A DNA stretch of 64,000 nt, taken from NCBI RefSeq assembly GCF_028858725.1, contig NC_084759.1:141154671-141218670 (forward strand), in the 5' to 3' direction. This DNA is from Colius striatus (taxonomy: Eukaryota; Chordata; Aves; Coliiformes; Coliidae). The notes under the pieces were generated by a model that ran no database searches, was not told the origin of the DNA, and was given only the letters and a program-made list of their open reading frames with translations. Positions 25,052 to 38,900 of this stretch are shown piece after piece. The position numbers and the translations under genes are program-made. Positions within the stretch are counted from its first letter, which is position 1. Each line of letters begins with the position of its first letter.

Positions 25052-26179
25052 TGCATGGCAGTGATCTCCTTCCTGCTGGGAAGCTACCCTGCCTGCCTGA
25101 TGGAACCCTTGCATCTTCTGTTGCAACTCTACTGTTCAGAGGCTTTCAGAGGTGCAGACTTAGGCCACATGATGTATTTAAGACAGGCCACACAATGACA
25201 GCAGCTGGTCACCTCTCTTTGTCACTAGTCCAGTTTAAACCAGCAGCGTAGAACTGGAAAGAAAAGACCTGCTCGTGCCATTAGCGACACTGTCATCCAT
25301 TGCCTCCTCCAGCTGGTTTTCATTTACTATCTCTCATCAAACACTTGAGGCTCAGCTCCAGGGTTTCCCATGCTAATAGGATGTCAATACAAGCTGCTAA
25401 CACTCCTTACAGTCAGGCACTCTGGAGGAGAGGTGCTGTCTGCTCCTGAACAGAGCTCCGATAACTGGATCACAGTCTTGGCCAGAGGAACCTCTAGGCT
25501 GTGGTTCCCAGCTCCCCAGACAGCTCTGCCAATGCACCTCCGCTTTGCCCTGAATTCAAGATGAGCATCCTGTCGCAAATGACCTGGCTGTGGCAGAATA
25601 GCTGCTCCTGTGGAAACACTTGATTTTTATTTTTAAACCTGTAACTTGATGAAAATGCAAGCAAATATGCAATGGAGAAATGCCTGCATCGGCAGGGAGA
25701 GACACCACCTGATTTATTCTTTCTTCTGTGCTTAACAGCTTTCAGGTTCCCCTTATCCAGCCTTCTTGGTTCACCCTTGTGGCTAAGCTTCATTTTCCTG
25801 CTGGGAAGAGAGTCATGTATGCCAGCAGCTCTGTGTGTCCACCTCAGCCCTCAAGATGCCATCTGCCCTGCCAGACCGTGACATCAGAAAAACCAAGCTC
25901 TTGAAGTGAATGCTTCAATGATGCTATATGCAATCACCTAGATAAACAGCCTGATTTGCAAAAGTACTCGGCACTCGACCATACTGCCAGTTATCTGTGT
26001 GGCCATCCCTCTCTTTCCTGTTCCCAGGGGCCCCTCCCAGTGATATGCAGACTAAATGGGGTAACTTCTCTGGTGACCCTGCTTTATGCTCTGGGTGAGG
26101 GCAGATTCTGCCCCTGAGCCCTAAAAGGCAGCAGCAAAGCTTTGATTTATACATCTAGACAAAGCCCCACAGGGAACTG

Positions 26180-26425
26180 CTGTATGGAAATAAAAAACAT
26201 TATGCTTTACAATTGGAGAGCGAAAAAGGCTTGAGGGTTAAAATATGAAGTGGTCAAGCTATTAACCTTCTCATTTAGAAGCAATGGTCACTAAATTACA
26301 GGGCCTGTCTCCTTACTCCTCCTCCAAAGAATGGGCCTTTGAAGATGATACCGGTCCGTTATGTGGACAAGCAATAAAGCGTAATTAATCCAGCTCTGAA
26401 AATATGATCAAATACCAGCAGTGAG
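26180..26425. other. Unannotated AT-rich unique block, candidate conserved noncoding element
   Basis: No repeat or gene is recognisable. The block is free of low-complexity sequence and carries several TAATTA-, CAATAAA- and TATGCTTTACAA-like motifs, including GCGTAATTAATCC at about 26380-26392. It reads like a conserved enhancer-type block, but I have no alignment to show it. Confidence 0.2.
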
Positions 26426-29400
26426 TCACAGCTGAGCCTGAGGGGGTTAAGGAACTTAAATCAGAGAGCCAGCACGTCAGGCAAATAGCAAATCCTCCCA
26501 CTGCCTCCTGTCACCCTGAACACCCAGCTAGGCCTGTTCCCATCGGTGACATGATGCGTGCTACCTCACATGGACTCCACGGGGAGAAAGCTTGACTCAT
26601 GTGAGCTTTCCAAAGGCAAGCTGATTCTGTATTCCTGGAAACTCAGGTGAGCATGGGAAGCACATCCAAAGTCAGCAAGCTTCCCTCTGGGTCACTGTTG
26701 AATCAAGTGCAGCATGGTTCTGAGAAATAGGCGTGCATTTGAGGAGGAAGCAGGACAGAGTTTCCAGAGATCCTGTCTTTTAAGATGTAATGTTGTCTGT
26801 AGGTCCTAACCAGTCCTGATGGTCAAAAGTTCCCTTGGCAATGTTTTGGCACATTGTGCTCTGGGCACATAGCAACGTGACCAATTGCATTTTGCTGGTC
26901 TTAAAGCAATTCCAGACATCTTCAGCTGGAGGAAAAATTAATCTTCCCCTTCCATGGTGAAATGTGCCCTGCTGTGCATGGTCTATGCTAGAGGCATAGT
27001 TTTGATCAGCAGTCAGAGTGCACAGGGGCAAGTCTCAAGATGGGTCTTGTGAGCCCTGTTCAGGGAAGTGGCAGTGAATAGCTCTGGTGCTCTGAGATGT
27101 ATGGATGGGGCAGACCAACTCACTCCAGCCCACTTGACTTCCAATGCCTGCTTTACCAAACACTCTGCTTGGGCACATGTGTTGTCTGTGAAGCAATTTG
27201 ATGGGAGAAAAACCTCACCAGAGCAAGGGAGACGTAGCGAGAGAAGCACCCACTGCAGCCAAGAGATTTATGCTGCATGCAGTTCAGGCACCACAAGATC
27301 ATGCCCATCTTGCTGCTCCTCTGGGAGAGACTCTACAAAGAGTCTCTTCTTTTTGCAGAGTATCATCTGTCAAGAAACATTGCCTAGCTGCCAGTCATGC
27401 TTCTTGTTGAAGTCCACTGCTTTTTGATCCAGGGTTTAGGAAAAGGCAGGAGCTGGGCAGGCGTTTTTTGGTTGCACATATTGAGCCCTACCCGGCTCAG
27501 GCAGCTCAGGCAGCTCCCACCCAACGCCTGCGTGTGTTCAGAGTGAAGAGGGATGGGGAGTGTGTCTCCGAGGCAGCACATGTAGAGCAGTGGTGAAGAG
27601 GCAGCAGCGTAGGCTTCAGCACAAACTGGACCAGCCCACTCATGTACGAATTTGGTTTATCAGTGACAAGAATCCTCACTCCTGTTATCACTTGGCTGGC
27701 GAGTTGGCAGCTGGTGTGGGTGTGACTGTCCTTACCAGAATCACCTTCATTTGACTGTGTAGGCACACCTCACCTCAGCAGTCTCCAGTCTTTGCTGGCC
27801 CAAGGGCACAAGCAGTGACATATTTCAGGCGACTGTGCTTTGCTATGTTTGTTGGAAGCGGGAACCAACCGACAGAGGGTAAAGTGTTACTCATTGCAAA
27901 CTGATATTTTTGGCGACCTATTCAACAAGCCTTTTGGTTGGGATGTCAATATAGAGTCATTTGGGCATTCTCTAATTTAAGCTTCTAAACAGCCACTGCA
28001 TCTCCCAGGACAGCACCCTCTACCCAGTTCATCTCCTTATCCGATCCATGAACTGGTCCACTGGCTTATAACATTCAACTTTAGCTTGTGCTCTCATGTC
28101 AGCCCTATGGTCACAGGTACTAGGTTGTCTGTGAGCTCTAGACTGAGGAGACCACCTAGACAATTTCTGCTTCTGTGTGCACAGCTTTCTAAGGCCTCAG
28201 AAAGGTGCCTACCGGAAGGCCACTGTTTCCTAGGGAGTCTCTTTTCTTAGAAAGGCAAAACTTCAGTACTTTTGTTTTTCTTTCCCTCTCCTCTTTCTAA
28301 TGTAGAGTCTCTAAATACCCATGACAGCTCTTCCCTCGTCTTTCCAAAAGCAAGTGCTTTTCTTAACCAATTTTATTTTCTGCCATGAGAGACGGGTACC
28401 ATTGTTCTGAAGTCGTATCATAGGAGCCAAGTTGAAAGCAAAACCAAACTACAATTCATTTAGCAAAACGTTCAGATATGATTACAACAGTGTTATTAAA
28501 TATAAACCAAACTGACAGTCAAAATTCCCCTGCAGTATTCACAACCCTGACTTTGAAGACTGTACTGGGGAAGATTAACAAACGGAAAGAAAAGTAAAGA
28601 CGACCTGAAATAAAAAACAGCCAAACAAATTCCTTTGGCCCAGTTGAGAAAAAATACAGTAGGGAAAGAACTAGCATAGTAACCCTTCTGTTTTTTAATC
28701 CTATCAGTTTTAGTATCCCACTACACCTGAAGATCATTGCCTGTGAAATGAAGGTGTTAACACATAGGTGTAGCTACATGTACTTTTATTCACTGGTCTT
28801 TGTTGGATGCCCTTAGATGCTATAGGTGGAAGACTGTAGAGGAAGGCAACAAGTGCTGTAATGAACTGCCAAATATGTCACTACAAGATCTGCTTAACTG
28901 TGGGTTACAGACTCCACACCACTGATGGTCATGATTTGGCCTTATTGCCCGTGTTGGTAGCCTGCATGGTTAGGATAGGCAAGAAATTCCTACAGTGACA
29001 TTAATGTGAGGAGGAGACCTGTGTGTGTGTGCAGAAGCACAGATTAGTGTATGGACACTTGTAGCCTATCTAGACTATCCATTTTTAACCTCTCTCCTTA
29101 GGAAAGGCATTGAAATCTCAAAGCTGCTGAGGGAGGAGCTGTCTAGCAGCTGGCCCTTCACCTGAAGTGGCATGGGAGAGGACAGCGTTTGGGGAGGGAT
29201 GTTTTACTTGCTGGCTATACCCAGAAGACCACTAAGTAGCTTGGGTTGATGGCTGCCAGTCTGTTACATCTATTTCTGATATCCCCATGTCAGTGATCAA
29301 TGCCTGGTGAGAAACAGTCCTCAGAAAAGAAGTCTCTGAGCAGTAGCTGGGGGGTGACCTGAAATCACCAGTCACTTGCTGATTTAGTGGCTTGCTGCCA

Positions 29401-32400
29401 TACTGCCATTTTGTAGCCTGCCCTGAGGAACTCAGGGGATCTCACTAGCTCTTCTGCCCTGACTGAGAGGTAGGATAGCACAATTTTCATATATTGAGTG
29501 TAATCCTCCATCTTGTAAGAGGTGTATCTCACGTCAGGCTCCACCAGTGGCCTTCTCTGCCCCAAATGTTCTCCCACCTACAGGTGGGATACAGGGGGGG
29601 ATACAGAGAGGAGGATACAGAGGAAAGCAGATCTTCTCAGCAGCCCCAAGATTCAGTCAGAGTCATGACGTATTTTAAGCACTCTCTGTCCTATTCCTGC
29701 TGCTGGTTGCAGCAGCTGCTGTGCCTCATGCTGTTTCTTTGTACCAAAGAGAGGAGGACAGAGGCATATTTCCTTTTCAGTGCTTACTGCCACTCAGTGT
29801 TCTTCACTATCTCCTGTCTGCAGGCAGAGCAGTTGGTCCTATTCCTCTTCTGTCCCTTCCCACACAGATGCTTTCTATGGTTTAGCACCATCCTCCTAAA
29901 AATAATAATAAACTTTCCTGAACAAGGAACAACATACTTATTTCTAGCCTCCAACTTACTCCACCTGCCCATTTTAGTTGAATCCCATGTACACATGCCT
30001 TTACATAAGTAGTGATTGATTTGTCCCAAGTGTATGTGCTATACCTGGCACCCTGGGCTCTAGGTTGGGGCCTGATACGCTACCATAGGTGAAAAAAATA
30101 CCTAATCTGAGGGAAGCTTTGACATAGAAGGAGAGAAATACTTTTATGATAGCACAGCAAAAAGGGTGCTCACCCTTTGTACCCTAACTTTAACAAAAAA
30201 CCCCCAACATCTAAGAATTCTTTTCTTTTTTCTTCATTAAGCTAGCAGCTGGCTTTGCTTAGCTCTCTGAAGTTATAGCTATGAAACATCAGAGCAGTGC
30301 CAAGCTGAACTCCATCACTGCAATTGTACTCATCGTGCCAGAGCCTCCCTCTATTCCCACACAGATATAATCCAGGAGATGTTAGCAGCAAAGCTCTTGT
30401 GGCACAAAATCGGCTTAAATTGAAGCACTGTGCTTTGCGGTGCTGTAACAAACCTCTGTCCCTTCCAAAGGTCCCCTCTGAATCTTTGGCTAACTGCATC
30501 TCACAGAGTGACTGGTCTCTGTGGAGAAGCACTGTCAGCATGCCCAGCCTCTCCGCACCAGACATCCTTCCTGGCACCACCATCCATGCCAGCACAGCCG
30601 CTACCCAAACACGCCCTGCTCCACTGCCAGGCAGCCTGAGACCCTGCTGCCAGGACAAGCAGCCACAGGCAATGAAGCTGCCTCACCTACTTACTCTGAA
30701 GCCATGTAGAGGTTAATGCTCCTCTTTCCTAGTTGCAGAGTGACTCAGGTGGGGCTAATGAGTGCGTGCCTTGCTCAGCTAATTAGAGGCGCTGAGAGCA
30801 GCAGACTCCAGTTCTAGGCATGGGGTGCTTGCAGAGGGAATATAGTGTGTGGAGGTTATTTCCACGTTTTGGTTTGTGTTTCATTTTGTTTTTTTTTTTC
30901 TGTTGTTGTCAAATAAAAACCTCTGGCAGGACTAGCAGAGCACAGATGGGAAAGAACAATCAGGGGAGGGTCCACAAGCACCCTTCTTGTCTGCCCTCTT
31001 CCAATCCACATTATTCTGGGGTTTGAGAAGAAGGGATGTCAGGAGCAAAAGATTAGGAAGGCTGGATCATTTGTTCCCCTTCAAAGATAGATTTTTCAGT
31101 ATCTGATCCAAATTAGCACAGTCCTTTGGAGTCCAGCCTCAAGTCTCTCCAATTCCACAGGTCACCCCTCTCATGCCACCTGCCACCTCCACGGGGTCTA
31201 TCGGAGCGTGGCACTCACAGCCAAGCCGGTGGCAGTCTTTGCCAATGCCTGTCTCTGCCCAGAGAAGCTCTCAGGCTTTGTGGGGGACACTTACTGACCC
31301 CAAAGTGCTCTGCAGTCTCGTCAGAGAGAGCTTCCCTTAACCCACCCACCCTGCCTGCCTGCAGTGCAGCTTCCCCACGAACAGAGCTGGCCAGGGATGC
31401 TGAAGCAGTGCCTTTCCTCTTGGAAAAGCTAGGAGAAGCCGAGGAAGCCCTGAGATGTACGGTCAACAGCCCTGCCCCAGGCCCTTGCTTTTGCACATCC
31501 CAGAGGATTTGCCACTGGGGTGCAACACCAGACAGACAGACAGTGTGTGTGGAAAGGCAGAGCTGCTGCCCGGTGCTGCCAACCACAGCCAACCACCTCC
31601 CCGGTGGCCCTGGCACTGAGGTCTGGGCTGGGGGGCTTATGGCACGGATGGTGTGTGGTTGAGGCAAACGTCCCTCAGTCAGGAGGGTTTTGGGTCATGG
31701 GAGCCCATCAGAAGGGGCGATGCTTGCTCCTCACGGCTGGAGTTGAGTGCCGTTGCTGGCTGTTGTCTGTGTGGTTGCAGGCTGGCCAGCACATGACAGC
31801 TCCAGGGAATCTGGGTTTTATTACAGTATCACCTCTATCATACCACAGCCAAAGAAGGCCCTTAGCTGAGCCTGTGTCCCCCCCCTCCACCTCCCAAGCT
31901 TGACCTCACAAAGTTGTGGTCTGAGCTCCCTTTTCCTCGCCTGCCCAGCCCTTTACATAAAAATTGGAGTGAAAAAAGATCTGGCTTCTGCTGAGACCTG
32001 CCAATTTTCCCTCTCGCTCTTGTAAGCTGCATCTCCCTTGCCTCTTTCTAGCTGTTATTTAGTTCCTCTCATGTTGTTTTCCCCTGGCTTTTCCTTTGTT
32101 TCTTTCCTAGGGAAGCAGCACATCATTATGGCTGGTGTTTCTCTAGAGCTCTCCTAGCCGAGGTCATTACTTAGCTTGTGAGATCCAACGAGGTTGCTGT
32201 TTGTGTGGCTGTGAGTCCTATGAAAAAGCAGCTAATCAATTCAGAAAATCATCTGGGTGGTAACCCCACTGTCAGCTTATTTTCTTCCCTTCCACTTAGA
32301 CATCAAACTGGCTGAAGAGGGCTCTGGGGGATGAGGCAGGCACTGAGAGCTGCTCCTCTGCAGACACATCTGTGTCTTTCATCAGCAGGGCTCAGGGAAT

Positions 32401-35285
32401 ACCGCTAACCAGAGAGGAGAAAATCTCTTTGGTGCTGAGAGGCTCGCGGTCTCCATCCTCTCACTCTGCAGAGACCCGACCCAGTGGGGAAGCAATCGTT
32501 TGAAAAGTGGCTAATGCACTAACATTGTTTGGCAGGAACTGTCACGTTATAGACAGAGCTAGGGGGAGAACAGGGACAAAACACAGAGCAAGGGGGGCCG
32601 TGTTAGGACTGCCTCATGTCAGCAAGCGGACCCCAGTTGCCAAAATAGCTCACGATGTGGAGATGCAATTGGCAATAGCACATGCAAAGGATCTTCTGAC
32701 GAGTGAACTTGACAAAAATTGTTGCAGTTTGCTTTCACCCACTTTTCCTTTGGCTTATGTCTTTGGGGACTGTACTGCAACAGTGCACAGTCAGAGCCAT
32801 GAAACCTTTACCACTGCCAGCTTTAGTAATCAGAAATAGAGACGCAGAGCGCCTGGTACGCTGGGACTCTGTAGTGTCACAGCTCATTCAGGGAAGATAA
32901 GTCACATCTGAAAGGCATTGTTTGGCAGGCCAGCTAGCCCTTTGAAGGGTGGGGGTGGATGTGCGTGCATGCGTGCGTGTGTCCTACCCATGGATTTGGC
33001 CAGCAGTCTGGCAAATGTCAAGGTTAGGAAAGGCTGAGCTTCATTTGCTTTTCACAGATACGAGTAATGAATTTTTCATTTTGAAGTATTGTTCTAGCTT
33101 GAAAAGCGAGTCTGTAGCATCGGCATCAAGGGGTTCCACATCTGTCTCTCAGTTGCTCTGGACCATATTTGCCCGATTTACTAAACAGAGACATTTTTAC
33201 ATTTTACAACCTTTCAAACTAAACAGGAGGCCCGAGGCTTTAGTGAAGCTTTCCTCTTGATATGCCTTCATCAACAAGGCAGATTTTGCTCACTGACCCT
33301 TTGTATTAACCTGCCATGTTGGTGCTGCTTTTGCAAGAAGACCAGGCAAAACCAAGGTGCAGGAAGGGAAAAAGCATAGAGAACCTGATTTTGTCACTAG
33401 ACGGAGTACTTTTAGTTCTGATTGCAAATGGGAAGCAGAACCTCACAGCAGAAACAAAAGTATTTTCCTACCCAGACAGAGTTGAGTCAATGTTGGATTT
33501 TTTTTTACCCCTCACTTGTGGTAACAAAATAAAGCTTGATAAAACTTCATAAAAGAATGAGCAGCTCGAAAAGATTCACTCAGAACCCATATCCCTGTTT
33601 CACTGTGTGAAATCCAGAGATATTCAATTACATTAGAAATCATCAGGACAATGAAGGGCAATATCTTTGCACACCATTCACTTCTTAAACCTGTGGAATT
33701 TGTTTCAGCCTTGCACGGTGTCTCAGAAGGACTCAGAAAAGAGTTCATCAGGTCTCAAACATTTTTTACAGACATTATTAAAAACCATAATTAAAGTAGC
33801 AAAAGCTTCTAGTGATGTAATCCTTGCTTAACAAAGCTGAATCCAAATTTCGCCTGCAGAGTTTGGGAAAGTGTTTCATCAGTAGAGATGTTTTCCTGCT
33901 TCTGCCTACTGGAGGTGTTTGTGTCCCTGTCCATGATGCTGAAACAGCAAAAACAGTGTTCTAGAAGAGAGGAAGAGAGGAAGAGTTAGGCTCTTCCAAA
34001 CCGATTCCTCTATTTCTACTTAAATTACTGAGCATTGAACATGCCCACTATAATCCTGACCAGTCCTGAAGGTGATGCAATGTTAGAGGGATGGCTCAGG
34101 GGTGATGCCTCTTCCTCTCCAGCAAGGGCTTGTGCTAGGGCTAGCTACCAAAAAATCCTTTGCCTTAAACTAATGTCTTGGAGGAGCAGTGAGTTCCATG
34201 GCTTAACTGCTTGCTCAGGTGGGAAGCAAACAGACAAACTTCCTTTTTATCAGATTTATCTCTCCCAGAAGTTGGTTTCACTGGCTGTGCTGCAGCATTG
34301 GCTTTTTCCAAGGTTCCTAAATGTTTTCTCTATAAAAGTGTTTTACCTGTTTTAAGCATCCCTGAAGGGTGTCTGCACCACACCAGCTATGGGCACGTAC
34401 CAACAGCAGTTGCTGAAGGGCTGCCAATGGCCCTGTGTCACTGGCTGCTGTCAGCTGTTATAAGGATGAGCATCCAGAAAAGGAACCACCCTGGTACCAT
34501 CTTGATCCTATGAGAACCACCAGAGTTAAGTCACTACCTCTACACACTCAGTGGTGTTCACACATGCAGTGGCCTGTGATGATCCAGTGACTGACAAAGT
34601 ACAGGGGATGAGCAATGGCCATGGCAGAGCTGCAGGGCAAAGCACTGGGGTCACCGCAGATCAAACCCAAAGGCAGGCATGAGCACGTGCTTAGGGCCAC
34701 TTCGCAGCTGAAGTCACAGAAATTGCTCATCACGAGTAGATTGTGACTCACTGTGAACATCTCCAAGAGCACACCAAACACCAAAGCATCCTGTTTGTCC
34801 CCATGCCTTTCTCCTGGCCATCGCTGCTTGCCCTGCCTGGCTGTGCAGGGAGGAGGCACATGCGGCTCTGACTTGCCCACCCTGCCTCAGCCAGGAGGAT
34901 TTAGAGTTTCCTCCCAAAGTGCCCACTCACTTCCCAGCCGCAGCACGCTGCTCAATCAGCCCCGCGGCTGCTGTGGGGGCCAGAGTCCTGCAGGAGGAGG
35001 GTGCAGACGAAGGGGCAAAGCACCGAGTGTCTCCAGGGTGGCTGTGCATGGGATTTGGAGGGGGTATTGGAGGTGGGGAGCAGGTGGTGCGGTGCTGAGC
35101 TGCTCAGCTGTTGTGTGGCTAGAGAGAGACAGACGCAGCTGGGTGAGGGAAGGAAAGAGCTTGATGTCTGGCAATCTTTCTGCTTTAGAGGGCTGTAGCC
35201 AGCACAGAAGCGGCAGAGAGGGATCCAGCTGGGATACAGGGCCCTGGGTGCTTCTGCTCCGGCGGGGGGCTGTGCTGTGAAGCAG

Positions 35286-35560
35286 CCTCGCAGGGGTGTG
35301 ACGCGCACACACGGGATCCGTGACAGCCTCACCCGAGGCCCGTTGCTGCTTTGTGCCCGCAAGTCCCTGGCAGCAGCCCCTGCTGTGTGCCAGCAGGGGC
35401 CTTGGCAGCACTCTCTGGGGCGTACATTTGTATCTGCTCATGCAAATAACCTGGAAGTGTCCCCTGGAGTGGGACAGCTGGTCCCCGGCAGCGTTTTTGG
35501 GAGCATTCTTTATGTGCCCGTGTAAGTACCCTGGCAATCTCTTTTGGGGCTTGCCAGCAG
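35286..35560. repeat. Degenerate ~80-84 bp minisatellite
   Basis: A CCTGG anchor recurs at 35366, 35450 and 35530, giving periods of 84 and 80. After each anchor come a CAGCAGGGGCC- or GGGACAGCTGG-like part and a GGGGCGTACATTT- or GGGAGCATTCTTTATG-like part, then TGCAAATAA, TGTAAGTA or CGCAAGT just before the next anchor. At least three units are visible, diverged from each other. The minus-strand open frame over this array repeats LPGYLH-type residues because of the array, not because it is a protein. Confidence 0.7.
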
Positions 35561-35689
35561 GGGCCCTGGCAGAGGCCAGGAGGCAGCGTCTCTGTGGCTG
35601 AAGCCATGCCAGCTGAAGCTTTCCAACAGCAAAGCTTTCTTCTGCCCCAAACAAAGAGCCAGCGTGGCTAGTGCTATTGATCTGGTTCA

Positions 35690-35935
35690 CTCCTCGCCGC
35701 TTTTAACGTGGCAGGAAAAGACCGAGAGGAGTTTTAATTTGCGCAAATGGTTTTAGACAAGGTTAATAAAACTCATTGATAAATGCCACTTTTTACTAAG
35801 TTTTAATTACGATGTCATTTCACCAGGCTGGATGTGTCCTCCCTCCTCGGCCTAGCCTGTGGGGCTTTTTGTTTAAAGTGTACTTCCTTGAGCTGCAGTG
35901 ATTAATTTCCATTGCAGACCTCAGAGCTGAGAAGC
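35690..35935. other. Unannotated AT-rich unique block, candidate conserved noncoding element
   Basis: Immediately right of the minisatellite, unique sequence carries AGTTTTAATTTGCGCAAATGG near 35730, GGTTAATAAAACTCATTGATAAAT near 35761 (HNF1/homeobox-like), TTTTAATTACGATGTCATTTCA near 35801 and GTGATTAATTTCC near 35899. No open frame of interest. The call is by resemblance to conserved vertebrate enhancers only. Confidence 0.25.
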
Positions 35936-38900
35936 TGCCAGAGAGCCTGACTGCCTCTGCGCATCGCTCTTGGCTGCTGTGCCCGTGCTGGCAATTACAG
36001 CTCTACCCCTACGTCAGCATCACCATCGGCTGTGTACTGGGCCGGGCAGGGACACGCTGGGCCAGGCCAGGCCAGCAACAGGAGGGAGTGAGCTGGTGGG
36101 GGCAGGGACATTGAGGTATCCACAGACTAAATGGTGTTGTTGGATCTTCTTTCTTCATGCTAATGAAGATGGTCTCTTCCAACAAGCTGCACCCTGGCTA
36201 TGTCTCAGTGCCCGTGGCACAGCCTCCATGGATTTCACTGAGCTTGATTCTTCATGTTGCAGTAGGGCCTCACCAGAGCAGAAGCTGGATGCAGAGTTTA
36301 GACCAAAACCTTTGAACTTATCACACTGCTGTCCCTCCTACATTTTTACCTTGATACATCATCTTGGTCCTAGAAAAATGTCCAGAAAGGGCATTGGTGG
36401 CTGTTAGCCACCTCTTCTCAAGAACTGGTAAGGATGGCATGAATGGTGATTTGTCTTTCCTGTCATATCCCAGAGGTGGGTTTTGAATGCCTAAGACTGA
36501 TGCAGATCTGGTTCAGCTCCAACCCACAGCAGGCTGAATAAACAGAAGCTACTGGAATCACTGGAGTCAGTTCAGCTTGGCTTATAGTTCTTCCTCTCCA
36601 CAGTGAAATCGTGAATACAATAAGAAGGCGTGTTGCATGCATATATCCCTGAAGCAGGGCTTTTTCTTATGCTCTGCACTGCTTTCTAACTTTGCCAAAA
36701 CAGTTATTTTTATGTGGTTGCCAATTTCTCTATTTGCTCCTTTTTTTATTTCACAGCAACTTTCCACATCCTTTCCATGCAAGCAAGATCTTTGTAAGAG
36801 CAGAGAACTTCACTACCGCAGAAGACACAGGGGTGCCAAACCACTGCTTAGTTGCAATGCTCAAAACTATCCCTCCCTCCACTGCCCTGTACCTTCCCAA
36901 AACTCCAGGGAAGTGGCAAAGGATACTTTAAACAAAGAAGCAGGAAAACTAGAGCTCAAAGCCATAGAAAACGCACAGCCATGGAAAAGAAATGGCAGCC
37001 AGCCTGACGTGGCATTTGCTGTCAGATCAAAAACAAGAGGGTAAAAAAGTCAGAGGGAAGATTTGGGGAAACCACAGTATATGGGTTTGCCTCAGGCTGT
37101 ATTATGGGAGGGATTGGTGGTGTTCATGGGAGCAGAACTGAGGATTAGGTTGCTGTACAAACACTGGTTGTAACACAGGCTTGTCTCAACCAAGCAGAGA
37201 GCTTGGGATACAGGTGAGGGGAGGCTGGTAAAGGTCTTTTCCTTTAAAATGCTCACTGCTGTTACTCTGGGCATTTGTGGTGGTGTGGTGCTTGAGTCTG
37301 GAGATTGGCAACAGATTAGATTGATCCCTGCCACCTATACTCAAGAAGGCTTACATGGGACGGTAGCTAGTGTCAGGGTCCTGAGTGCATCCCATGGGGG
37401 TTTGGCTCCCTGCACTCAGAGCTAATTTAGATGCCCGGTACAGATGTTTAGTGTTGAAGAGAGCTCTTTGAGAAAGCTCTGCTAAAAAACCTCAGTGAGA
37501 GCCCGTCCTGCTCTTCACTTGTAAGATGAGGATCTTACATTTGATTCCCACCCAGGCTGCCACAGCTGTGTTGCAGCCATGCCTGTGCCATGTACCTTGT
37601 TTATGTGGACTCTGGCCTGTGGACTTCAGTTCCTGACTTGACCTCAGATCTGTCTCGTCATTATGGACTTACCCAGCAATTGCTGGGCTCTTGGCAGAAC
37701 CTGGTTACCTGTCACCAGATTTGCTCTGCTCTTCTTGCTCAGGTATTATGGGATTGTGTCTTTTTCAGTGTCGCCATTGCTCCATGCCTGCCTTGCCACT
37801 GCCCCCAGCTCTAGACTCAGCTTCCCTCATGCAGCAGCCAGCCCTTGCTGCTCCCTCACAGCTGACACACTGATTGATGCCTACAATGCTGACATTGCTT
37901 GTGATTTTGCCTTGGCTGTCACCAGTGGAGTGAAACCACAGTGGGAAATAGAGTTGTCTGTCTGCAGAAGACATATCGATCGGGCAGAATATAAAGGAAG
38001 CAGCTCTCACACATTATCATGCAAAGCAGCGATGGGCAGCATTCCTGCACGTATGTGCCACATACCAAAACCTTAATGTGTGCTATAGCCACGAGAGCTG
38101 TCTCTCACACGGAACGGAGCCATGGGAACAGGGAACTTTAGGCAGATGGTGATAATGGCTCTGGGGGGAGGGCTATGCTAGATGTGGAGTGGGATCCCAG
38201 GGTGAGCCAGAAGCCTGCAGCCCTGCTTCCTCCTATAGCTGATGAACCAGGTTGCATGGCGGACCTCATAGCAGTGCATTCCCCATCCCGTTGCACAGCG
38301 TATTACTCACACAAGAACCATTCTCAAGGCTGACAGTGAGGTTCAAGAGCCAAAGCTTGTTCACCAGTGACTGAATGAAAGTGGGCTTGAGCTATCTGTT
38401 CCCAGGGTGGGCTGAGAAGTGGTTGTATTTCCATGACTACTAAAAGACATGAGCTATTTGGCTTGAAGACCCTACAAGCCATATCCTTCAAGCCTCTGCC
38501 TGTGCCTCACTCTGTGAGGTCAGTGATCACATTGCGCCTTGTTGCTGAAAGGCTTGTGAAAGTGACGCTTGCTGTGTGCTTCGTGCCCTTCTTATCACTC
38601 AGGTTGGAGTGGGTGCATTGAGGACTTCTCTGTGTGCTGCACTGATGCAGTTAGTGCTATAGTGAAAAAGCATCTCTTGGGAAGATGCAGCCATTTAGGC
38701 GAAGGCAAGATTGCACCTATCAGGTACAGGACAGGGTTGCGAGGTGTCAGGGGACAAGAGGCAAAGTGTTAAGTGCTGGAACGAAACACTTCTGAAGAGC
38801 AGGATGAAAAAGTCTAGGAATGCCAGAAGTACTCTGAGCTTTTTTTCTGTAACTATCCCAAGTGGCTCAGCTCTGCTGTTGAGTGTGGCGTGTACCCTGG

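Noticed and set aside
34956..35690. 244-codon minus-strand open frame
   Set aside because: It runs over the minisatellite, so its internal residue repeats come from the DNA array; no start context, splice logic or domain supports it.
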